Source: JBDRHL01 sp043816955
Lineage (GTDB): Bacteria; Planctomycetota; Phycisphaerae; Sedimentisphaerales; CAYZTY01
DNA length: 8,153 nucleotides
Reading direction: 5' to 3'
Assembly (NCBI GenBank): GCA_043816955.1
Contig: JBDRHL010000159.1
Location: 1-8,153, forward strand
Position 1 is the first letter of the stretch. The number at the start of each line of letters is the position of its first letter. Positions 1-6,531 of this stretch are shown here, in pieces. A program made the translations under genes and the position numbers. The notes below the pieces were generated by a model. The model saw nothing but the letters and a program-made list of their open reading frames with translations, was not told where the DNA came from and ran no database searches.

Positions 1-1
1 C

Positions 2-178
2 TGGACAAGGGTGTATTGCTCGTTGCTGGACGAAACTCCGGCAAAGGCGTTGTGTCTGACCGACGAGGTGTGGACTGTTTTGAAATATATTTTGTATCCG
101 GTTCATGTCAGCGACCTTCAACGTCAGGACTGGGCCGAGCATCGTAACAGCGTGCTGGAATCAGCCGTTGCTGTTTAA
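2..178 (+). CDS. C-terminal fragment of an unidentified protein (cut by left edge)
   Basis: A reading frame open from base 2 reaches a TAA stop at 176-178 and gives 58 codons. The peptide contains stretches such as TDEVWTVLKYILYPVHVSDL and ends AEHRNSVLESAVAV. The mix of residues and the frequent G or C at third codon positions look like coding sequence, but I recognise no family. If real, it is the tail of a gene entering from the left and converges with the PHP-type gene on the other strand. The two would overlap over 108-178, where the PHP protein has only an unconserved-looking tail beyond its last domain. A second plus-strand frame is also open for about 49 codons, so frame choice rests mainly on length and peptide quality. 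Confidence 0.35.
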   Translation, partial: WTRVYCSLLDETPAKALCLTDEVWTVLKYILYPVHVSDLQRQDWAEHRNSVLESAVAV

Positions 179-2132
179 TCGTTACAAAAAACGGGCTTGA
201 CCATGCTATATGTCCGTCATCCTGACGCAGCCGAACATAATAATAGTGCTCCCCTGTCCCGGCATCCTTATCTTTCCACTTCACCTTTGCTGTTTCTTCG
301 CTAAGTAGTTCGGTAAATACAACTTGCCCATTGCGTATAATATCTATCCTGTCCAGCTCACATGTTCCTGCGCCGGATATTTCTAATTCAACCTCTCCCT
401 CGACATCAAACTCATCACCCATCATATGCCCGTAAATATCCGCCTTCAGCAAAAGTCGTTCCCCCGTCGTCGCATAACACCTCCTCGCCCACAGCCCCTG
501 ATAAATGTCCTCCCTGCTAAGCTGCTTCGCCCATACTGCGGTTATGCCCCCCGGATAATGCAGCGCCGCTGTCTCCTTCTGTGGTCCTCCGGGCCGACCG
601 TCATGTGTATCAGAACAGCCGACAAAACCTATTTTCAATCCGGAATTAAGCAATTGTCTCGCGGGCACTCCCATTTGTAGTGTCGGGGTCGGCCAGTCCC
701 TGGTTTCAGACGTACCCCATTTGCTGTGAATCTCATAGAGCCGCTCCAGCTTCGGATTAAAAAAATCCGCCCCTGCCCAGCAATGATGATTAATCGTAAG
801 GCTCGGAATCCCTGAAAGCCTCTCCCATAGTTCCTCAATGGACTTGCATATTACCGCCTCGCTATTCAGAAGCTTTTTATAGATACCGATTTCAAAAAGC
901 TTCTCAAAACCCGGCTGCGTATCCGCCTGCAGCAGCGGCGCTGCCTGGCCGGGGAAGATGTGCACCTTGTGCCCGCCGTATGTATTTCGCATCTTGACCA
1001 TACTTTCAGAACCAATAAATGTAACAAATCTGCCCTGCTCGTTATACTTCTTCGCGGCCTCCTGTATCCTTTGCCAGTTATCGCCTATTGCGCATGCGTA
1101 TGAGTGCTCCGCTAGCGCACAGAAATCAAGCATCATAAAATCACGGGCATAGCCGTAATATTCATCGACAGACCTGGCCCCGCCGTCCCCGATATTGCAA
1201 TGGCCGTGCACATCACCCCAGTAAAGATTGTAATCCTCCTGACCCTGCACCAGCGCGTAGTTCGTCTGAATCTCCTTGCACCCTGATTCATCACAGCTAA
1301 GCCTGACACACCGAAGAGCCGGCCTGTTTGTATCCTCATGCCATCCCCCCTGAAATTGACCGATGGCAATCTCTTTCGCATTACTGTCTATAATTACGCA
1401 CTGGTTTCTTGCGGGATTCTTATATCTATCCAGCCCTGTTACCCCAAGCCTGACCTTCCCACCATTAAGCACGGAAGGTATCACCGCCAGCGCCCCTTCT
1501 TCACCTGCTGGTTTAACGCTCGCGCTCGGCGGATCCGCAATCCTTCGTACCACCCCATCACCCAGATCAACAAATCCATGGAAGGTAAATTCATCTATAT
1601 TGCTCCTCGGTGCACAAAAACCACAGCTTCCCTCAGACCTGTCCCCAATTAGAATACGAATCTGCTCACCCTCGCCTACATGGCCGCCCAGCCTTATTAT
1701 CACAAGGTGATAGTCACTCGTCATAAGCGGCTCATAGTCACTGGTAAATGTAAACTCATTCTGCGAACACTTTTGAGACCCACAGCCATGCAAGACAAAA
1801 CCCGTCTCAACCTCTAGCTTCTGCCCTTCCGAGGTTGCTGCCGATACATAATTGGGTTTCCCCGCCTCCTGTGTTTGCGGCCTGCCAACCCTTTGACGTT
1901 CATCGAATCCTATATACAACCTCGCACTTCCACCAATCCCGCCTGCCGGAACCGTGTAAATCAACTCCCGGCTCACACACGAACCCGCCGTTATCGGCCC
2001 GCCATTTTCTAACCTCAAACACCCGAGATCTGATTGCACCGCAAAACCTCCTGACAACATTATCACGCAAATATAAACCAAATACCCCTCACAGCAACAA
2101 AAATATCCACACCCCGAGGTTGATTTATCCAT
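108..2132 (-). CDS. Exported DUF3604 / PHP-type putative metallophosphoesterase
   Basis: The 674-residue protein has the hallmarks of DUF3604, a family related to PHP metal-dependent phosphoesterases. Residues 304-311 read YWGDVHGH (Asp307, His309, His311), followed by LAEHSY (Glu342, His343), NHHCW (His449, His450) and GCSDTHDG (Asp508, His510). These are the expected metal-binding positions of a PHP barrel. RRCYATTGERLLL at 550-562 matches the conserved segment after the barrel, and a beta-rich C-terminal part ends near WSSPFF (644-649). Residues 1-300 form a poorly recognised, beta-rich, cysteine-containing N-terminal region. A hydrophobic stretch at about 17-33 suggests a signal peptide or membrane anchor and hence action outside the cytoplasm. 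The substrate cannot be told. The ATG at 2130-2132 has no clear Shine-Dalgarno sequence, so the start is less certain; Met25 is a poorer alternative because it cuts the signal. The gene lies 62 bp behind the M28 peptidase on the same strand. Confidence 0.85.
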   Translation of the reverse strand: MDKSTSGCGYFCCCEGYLVYICVIMLSGGFAVQSDLGCLRLENGGPITAGSCVSRELIYTVPAGGIGGSARLYIGFDERQRVGRPQTQEAGKPNYVSAATSEGQKLEVETGFVLHGCGSQKCSQNEFTFTSDYEPLMTSDYHLVIIRLGGHVGEGEQIRILIGDRSEGSCGFCAPRSNIDEFTFHGFVDLGDGVVRRIADPPSASVKPAGEEGALAVIPSVLNGGKVRLGVTGLDRYKNPARNQCVIIDSNAKEIAIGQFQGGWHEDTNRPALRCVRLSCDESGCKEIQTNYALVQGQEDYNLYWGDVHGHCNIGDGGARSVDEYYGYARDFMMLDFCALAEHSYACAIGDNWQRIQEAAKKYNEQGRFVTFIGSESMVKMRNTYGGHKVHIFPGQAAPLLQADTQPGFEKLFEIGIYKKLLNSEAVICKSIEELWERLSGIPSLTINHHCWAGADFFNPKLERLYEIHSKWGTSETRDWPTPTLQMGVPARQLLNSGLKIGFVGCSDTHDGRPGGPQKETAALHYPGGITAVWAKQLSREDIYQGLWARRCYATTGERLLLKADIYGHMMGDEFDVEGEVELEISGAGTCELDRIDIIRNGQVVFTELLSEETAKVKWKDKDAGTGEHYYYVRLRQDDGHIAWSSPFFVTIKQQRLIPARCYDARPSPDVEGR

Positions 2133-2156
2133 AAAAGACGGTGAAAAATTCGGCTT

Positions 2157-2195
2157 AGAGCCTATCCTAACGACTGAGTCATTAGGATAGGCTCT
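2157..2195 (-). repeat. Perfect 14-bp inverted repeat, stem-loop behind the M28 gene
   Basis: The arm AGAGCCTATCCTAA at 2157-2170 is matched exactly by TTAGGATAGGCTCT at 2182-2195, with an 11-base loop that itself contains GACT-G-AGTC. The right arm shares one base with the TAA stop codon of the M28 gene (2195-2197). On the minus strand a run of five T follows only after about nine bases, so this is not a textbook intrinsic terminator. Its position still suits a terminator or processing hairpin between the two minus-strand genes. Viewed as 2158-2194, the ends are GAG...CTC flanked on both sides by TTA, which also resembles a pair of insertion-sequence ends. Confidence 0.8.
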
Positions 2196-3247
2196 TAATT
2201 CTCCCTGACACCAGCTATCTCAGCAATAACACCCTCAAGCCCGAAAACTACTCTTGCAAGGCAGTCATAATCAATCTTCTCAGGCGTATCCTCCGGGCTG
2301 TGGTAATAGGGATAGCGGAACAACGCCGTGTCCGTTACCATAATGGCAGGATAACCTTGCTGCCAGAAAGACCAGTGATCTGACCAGTTGATTCCTGGAA
2401 TAATTTCCGGGATAGCCCCTCCTTCTGATGGAAACTTACAACCCTTACGAAATGAACCGATAGCCGTATGTAATAACTTCAGGGAGGAAAGGTTGCTGAC
2501 AAAACCGATAAAATTTCCGGTTGAGGGATAAACAAGATTAAAAGGAAATGGATATTTTTGGCTCTTGCGCTTCTCTGTATAATAACCTATTGTCTCCAGC
2601 GCAAGCATAGCCGTAACAGCCTCGTTATTTGACTTGCATCTTTTGGCGTAAACCATGCTGCCCATCCGGCCGGTATGATAAAAAGGCGGTTCTTCGTTTG
2701 CAAATAGAACAAAACGCAGCGTCCGGGCTGTTTTTTTAGCTGCGAAGCTGCGAGCCAGAGCGAGTATCGCTGCAACACCCGAGCCGTTATCGTTGGCGCC
2801 GGGGCTGCTGTAAACAGAATCGTAATGAGCGCCAATAACTACAATTTGCTCCGGCTGCTCGGCACCTGTAAGCTCAACTTCAATATTACTACAGCTCTTA
2901 CCTTCCGCTTGATAATTCTGTCGATGGACTTCGTAGCCTGCCTCAGCCAGCGACTTCTCTATAAAATCAGCCGCCGCCGTGAGATTATTGTACCGCCACA
3001 CATTTCTCTCACCAATCTGACCGGCAAGTTTCTCTATATCATCCGCAAGTCTGTCTCGAAGGGACAACTCATCGCCGGTTAAACGAGGCAGCGGACTGAC
3101 ATAACTTTTACCAGGCATTCTGATCATCGCGAAATATGCCCATGAACAAAATATTGCAAAAAATACCGCCGCCACAGCAAGCCTGACGGCCGCGCCGCGG
3201 CTTATGATTTTTATAGCAAATCTGCTTTTTCGCCCTGTCTCTGACAC
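2195..3247 (-). CDS. Membrane-anchored M28 family zinc aminopeptidase-like protein
   Basis: The 350-residue protein carries the M28 (aminopeptidase Y/QC-like) metal centre. GAHYDS at 139-144 supplies His141, GANDNGSG at 150-157 supplies the bridging Asp153, and ANEEPP at 183-188 supplies the catalytic base Glu185 and ligand Glu186. ALETIG at 216-221 offers Glu218 where many relatives have Asp. YYHSPEDTPEKIDY at 314-327 supplies His316. SDHWSFW (289-295) is also typical. One hydrophobic segment at about 22-41 should anchor the domain on the outer face of the cytoplasmic membrane, where it would hydrolyse peptides; the exact substrate is unknown. The start is GTG (3245-3247), preceded eight bases upstream by GGGGAAG, a modest ribosome-binding site. 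The frame stays open upstream to a TAG at 3320-3322 but contains no ATG, GTG or TTG there. The stop codon abuts the inverted repeat, and the PHP gene follows on the same strand. Confidence 0.9.
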   Translation of the reverse strand: MSETGRKSRFAIKIISRGAAVRLAVAAVFFAIFCSWAYFAMIRMPGKSYVSPLPRLTGDELSLRDRLADDIEKLAGQIGERNVWRYNNLTAAADFIEKSLAEAGYEVHRQNYQAEGKSCSNIEVELTGAEQPEQIVVIGAHYDSVYSSPGANDNGSGVAAILALARSFAAKKTARTLRFVLFANEEPPFYHTGRMGSMVYAKRCKSNNEAVTAMLALETIGYYTEKRKSQKYPFPFNLVYPSTGNFIGFVSNLSSLKLLHTAIGSFRKGCKFPSEGGAIPEIIPGINWSDHWSFWQQGYPAIMVTDTALFRYPYYHSPEDTPEKIDYDCLARVVFGLEGVIAEIAGVREN

Positions 3248-3424
3248 CTCTTGTTCTTCCCCGCCGGTTTCTCTCCGCGCAAAATCAGCCAGAATTTTCT
3301 TCTTCGTAACGCAAACCCTCTAAAACCAGCCAGCCATATCGAAGGGCACATCTGAAATAATCCAGATTGCCTCTGCGACAACTCTTAACTCATTTACAAC
3401 CCCTCAATATAACCTCGCAATGTC
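3248..3424. other. Gap between M28 gene and helicase remnant, no confident gene
   Basis: No start-to-stop gene can be supported here. On the minus strand the M28 frame continues upstream to TAG 3320-3322 and, beyond that stop, is open again to TGA 3404-3406 with a protein-like peptide (ELRVVAEAIWIISDVPFDMA). A different minus-strand frame ending at TAA 3394-3396 reads RLIRNIASLVVYIETLRGYI just before its end and overlaps the 3' end of the helicase remnant. These may be decayed coding pieces. I found no good promoter for the M28 gene by eye. Confidence 0.4.
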
Positions 3425-4080
3425 TCAATGTAAACCACCAACGACGCAATGTTGCGGATCAGGCGCGGATTTATCCGTAATACGTTTCTTGTCGATCCAT
3501 TTCAAAAAGATGGGCTTTTTGTTAGTGTTTGAAGAAATCAAAAATACCCTCCTTCTTGCTCGTGTGAGAGCGACAAGAAAATTGCATATGTCCTGATCGG
3601 ATACTTTGCTCTTATCCCTGTTTTTGACGAAATACTGATTATCAAAGTATGTGATAAACACATAATCGGCATCCAGCCCTTTTGAACCCTCAATGGTCGT
3701 TATCGTGATAGGAATTTTACCGATTCCCGGATTAGACAAAGGTATCGGCATCTTACGAGACGTTCGAGTTGGTTTATAAAACTTGATTTCATCCTTCAGA
3801 TAGTCCCTTGCCATCCCGTAAGCGTCAATGCCGATTTTCTTCAAAAGTTCAGCAAGGTCGGTTTTATCTTTGTCTTCATCTTCAGTTTTGTCTTCATCTT
3901 TGGTTTTGTCTTCCATTTGCTTTTTGTCTCTCACTGCTCTGAGAGTCGTGAGCATTTTGTTTACCTCTTTCTTCTTGTCTTCTTTAATGAGATCTAAAAA
4001 CCTTTTTGCGTTATCCTTGTCAGTATCTTTCAGAATATTTTCAAAGTCTGTGTTTTCGAGCACTTTCTTTGCAACTAAAA
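3425..4080 (-). pseudogene. C-terminal remnant of a UvrD-like superfamily 1 DNA helicase
   Basis: Translation of this stretch gives two helicase motifs in the right order. ITTIEGSKGLDADYVFI (about 3653-3703) matches motif V of UvrD/Rep-type helicases, and FLVALTRARRRVFLIS (about 3533-3580) matches motif VI with its arginine finger region. Walker A, Walker B and motifs III-IV are absent, so about 215 residues remain of a protein normally well over 500 long. Upstream of motif V is a Lys/Asp/Glu-rich low-complexity stretch (about 3860-3916). The frame stays open to an ATG at 4148-4150, but residues encoded beyond about 4080 (CCPLCLL...) are antisense to the next gene and look non-coding. Homology therefore seems to end near 4080 with no usable start. 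The stop is TGA 3425-3427. I infer a 5'-truncated, inactive fragment left by a rearrangement. A short expressed protein starting at an internal Met is possible but would have no ATPase core. Confidence 0.65.
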
Positions 4081-4100
4081 AATAACGGCTTAGAAGACAA

Positions 4101-4106
4101 AGGGGA
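4101..4106 (+). promoter_or_regulatory. Ribosome-binding site deciding the start at 4114
   Basis: AGGGGA lies seven bases before ATG 4114-4116. It favours this start over the far upstream in-frame ATG at 4006, whose first 36 codons run antisense to the helicase remnant and look non-coding. Confidence 0.65.
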
Positions 4107-4113
4107 CAGCAAA

Positions 4114-6531
4114 ATGGCAACAGTCTCGAATAAAGAAACATGGGAAACAATAAAAGCTGAATATCTGCAAAAGGTTACAAAGGCCCTCGCATCAGCCAGA
4201 CGCCGCCGCCGGGAAGAAATAATAGAAAATGTCACCAGCCACCTCGACGAAAAATTCACTTCTCTTGCAGCAGATCAGCAGACATGGGAAAACATGCAGA
4301 AAATAATCATCGAAATGGGCCCGCCCTCTGATTATGCCGAGCTGCTCGGGGAGGATATCGCTGGTGAAGTTCGAAAACCAAAAATACCATACATCCTTCT
4401 TGCAGCATTGCTTCTCACAATTCTGATCACCGCCGCTGTCCTGCTGACCGTTTTTCTGAAACCACCCCGGATTTCCGACAGGATACACATCATTAGCTTC
4501 AAAAGAAAAACACCCGTCCTCACAGACACTGCCAAAAACTTACTGGATTCCTTCTATAACCGCCATGCCGACGGCGCAAAAACCCATCATTTCAGAACAG
4601 AAATTAAAGATGCCTGCCTCATAGGCCATATCTGCGTGGATTCAGTTGCCGACAGAGACTCGCTCGTAAAAAGGCTTGATGAAAATGAAACCCTCCGGCT
4701 TGTTCGGACTATTGCAGTAACAAAACAGCAGTTTGACGAATACTGCAAAATGGGACAGCCTTCGTTGCAGCGCCCTTCTTATATCCCCCAAACAAGCACA
4801 CTCGATGAAAACGGGAGAATCATTGACAAAATTGATTATCCATTTGTAGATGACCCCGACGTAATAGGCAATTGGCAAAGCGTTGATTTCATAGGGAACA
4901 TCAAAGATTTCAAACCGGGCCTCGAGCCAGGCCAGATGGATTTATACCTCAAGCAAATGACCTTCCTGCCAGGCGGAAAAATGGCCAAGCCATGGTGGAC
5001 ATGGACCAGTGAGCTTGTATTCCATTCAGGAGATAAAACAGCCTCAAGATATATCATCAAAAAAATCAACGGGCAGAAATATATGTTCCTTGAATGGAAA
5101 AGCGGGGATTACACCATCCGCCATAGGAAGCCTGCATATTATGTCCTTCGCAAAATCGAAAACTATAGCGAAGAACCCGATATATCTCTGTCGCATTTGC
5201 CAACTGAGCCTGCGCAGACGATACAGCAGCCAAAAATAATCAAACAGGTCCAGCCGGAATATACTGAGCGGGACCTGCTCGAACATCTCGACACTGAAAT
5301 TGAAATCTGGCATGAAAACCCATCGCAGCAAAACAAACAAAAATGCGAGCTGCTCATTGAAAAAATAGCCGGTCGTCCTTCTGTAAGCGCAGACATCCTA
5401 ATGAGAACCGCTCAGGCAGCAGCCGTCATTGACGATCCTCACAAGGCTATCGAGCTGCTTAATCGGGCCGTCAGCGAGTATCCGGAGGAAAAAGCACAGG
5501 GATTTAACCAGCCTCTTAAAATCATCGCCTTGTATCGAATCGCTGCCCTCGCGAAACAATCCGGCCGTCCACAGGAAGCGAAGAAAGCATACGAACAGAT
5601 TATACAAACCGCACCAGGCATCGAAGGCGAATTTCTCCACATGGCTGTGGCGGAACTGTATCTCTATGAACTCTCAGCACAGACATCGCTTCCTCATGAT
5701 ATGAAAATTATCAAATTGCAGGAGGTAATCAATAAAATGAACCAGCTTGGCACGCAACAAGAAGCAGATAGGGAATTAACCGCTGCTTTGAATATGCTTA
5801 AAGGCTATGCCGATTACGAACTTGCCAGGCTGAGTCAGTCTCTGCCTGCCCGGCTTAAGCCCGCCGATATTACACATGAACAAATGGAATCGCTTTTCAT
5901 GTTGTCAATGATTGTGATGTCATTCCATGGTGAAAATCAGACGCTTATTGAAAGGATGGCTTGTGACACTAATCCGAGCGAACTTGACCGTTCGTTAGCT
6001 CAGTTTGCTCTGGCGTTTGGCTTTTCGGAAGGAAGCCGGAAAGAACAGGCAGCCGCATTGCTTTCAAAACTCGCCCGCAGCGATTCCTATTTCGCTCCTT
6101 TTGCTGAAAAAATCCTGCTGGAAATTCAGCCGCCCAAACCCGACAATACCGCCTCTGGTGATCAGCCTCAACCATTTACTGCTGTTCAGGAAGACCCCAA
6201 TACCATCTGGCAGATCAGGAAACTTCTTATCGCCTGTAACATATATTCTTCTGACAACCGGGGCCGATGGCCCGATGATCTGCAAATTCTCCTAACCAAA
6301 GGCATGGTTGAAACTAACAACAAACAACTGCCTTTCAACATCGCACACTATGTCTACATCAAGCCGGCCCATGATGATTTGATGTCAAAAGTAACAGGCA
6401 GACTTATTGTCATCCACGAAAAGTACGACACCTGGCTGGGCGGGATACACGTTGGTTTCGCGGATGGCCATGTGGAATTCATAAATAATCAGGAAGCTTT
6501 CAGGACACTGCTTGAACACAATTCACCGTGA
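4114..6531 (+). CDS. Multidomain membrane protein: HAAS, TM, BlaR1-tail-like domain, TPR-like helices, pseudopilin-like tail
   Basis: From ATG 4114 the protein has 805 residues. Residues 8-85 form a helical HAAS (DUF1700-type) domain (YLQKVTKALAS, then EEIIENVTSHLDEKF and IIIEMGPPSDYAELLGED), normally cytoplasmic. A membrane segment follows at about 92-115. Residues 242-348 (YPFVDDPDVIGNWQSVDFI, later EWKSGDYTIRHRKPAYYVLRK) resemble the beta-rich domain seen after M56/BlaR1 peptidases and in TPR proteins of planctomycetes. Residues 430-505 contain TPR-like helix pairs (DDPHKAIELLNRAVSEYP; GRPQEAKKAYEQIIQTAPG), and helices continue to about 670. Residues 695-800 (KLLIACNIYSSDNRGRWPDDL, then GFADGHVEFI) match the C-terminal layout of planctomycete pseudopilin-like proteins, although no prepilin leader is present. 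HAAS genes usually follow a PadR regulator; here the upstream neighbour is a helicase remnant on the other strand. I infer an envelope sensor or scaffold role; no catalytic site is visible. The 3' end overlaps nagZ by 9 bp, tail to tail. Confidence 0.85.
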   Translation: MATVSNKETWETIKAEYLQKVTKALASARRRRREEIIENVTSHLDEKFTSLAADQQTWENMQKIIIEMGPPSDYAELLGEDIAGEVRKPKIPYILLAALLLTILITAAVLLTVFLKPPRISDRIHIISFKRKTPVLTDTAKNLLDSFYNRHADGAKTHHFRTEIKDACLIGHICVDSVADRDSLVKRLDENETLRLVRTIAVTKQQFDEYCKMGQPSLQRPSYIPQTSTLDENGRIIDKIDYPFVDDPDVIGNWQSVDFIGNIKDFKPGLEPGQMDLYLKQMTFLPGGKMAKPWWTWTSELVFHSGDKTASRYIIKKINGQKYMFLEWKSGDYTIRHRKPAYYVLRKIENYSEEPDISLSHLPTEPAQTIQQPKIIKQVQPEYTERDLLEHLDTEIEIWHENPSQQNKQKCELLIEKIAGRPSVSADILMRTAQAAAVIDDPHKAIELLNRAVSEYPEEKAQGFNQPLKIIALYRIAALAKQSGRPQEAKKAYEQIIQTAPGIEGEFLHMAVAELYLYELSAQTSLPHDMKIIKLQEVINKMNQLGTQQEADRELTAALNMLKGYADYELARLSQSLPARLKPADITHEQMESLFMLSMIVMSFHGENQTLIERMACDTNPSELDRSLAQFALAFGFSEGSRKEQAAALLSKLARSDSYFAPFAEKILLEIQPPKPDNTASGDQPQPFTAVQEDPNTIWQIRKLLIACNIYSSDNRGRWPDDLQILLTKGMVETNNKQLPFNIAHYVYIKPAHDDLMSKVTGRLIVIHEKYDTWLGGIHVGFADGHVEFINNQEAFRTLLEHNSP

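Noticed and set aside
1338..1710. Overlapping plus-strand open frames of 104 and 115 codons opposite the PHP-type gene
   Set aside because: They are proline- and serine-rich shadows of a well-supported gene and show no ribosome-binding site or recognisable motif.
3828..4085. Plus-strand 85-codon open frame, Ser- and Leu-rich and hydrophobic, resembling a small membrane protein
   Set aside because: It is the exact antisense of the Lys/Asp/Glu-rich part of the helicase remnant. Its composition is what the opposite strand of such codons gives, and no ribosome-binding site was seen.
4006..4113. Upstream ATG that would add 36 residues to the large plus-strand protein
   Set aside because: The added peptide is antisense to the helicase remnant and lacks domain character, whereas ATG 4114 has an AGGGGA ribosome-binding site and starts directly into the HAAS domain.
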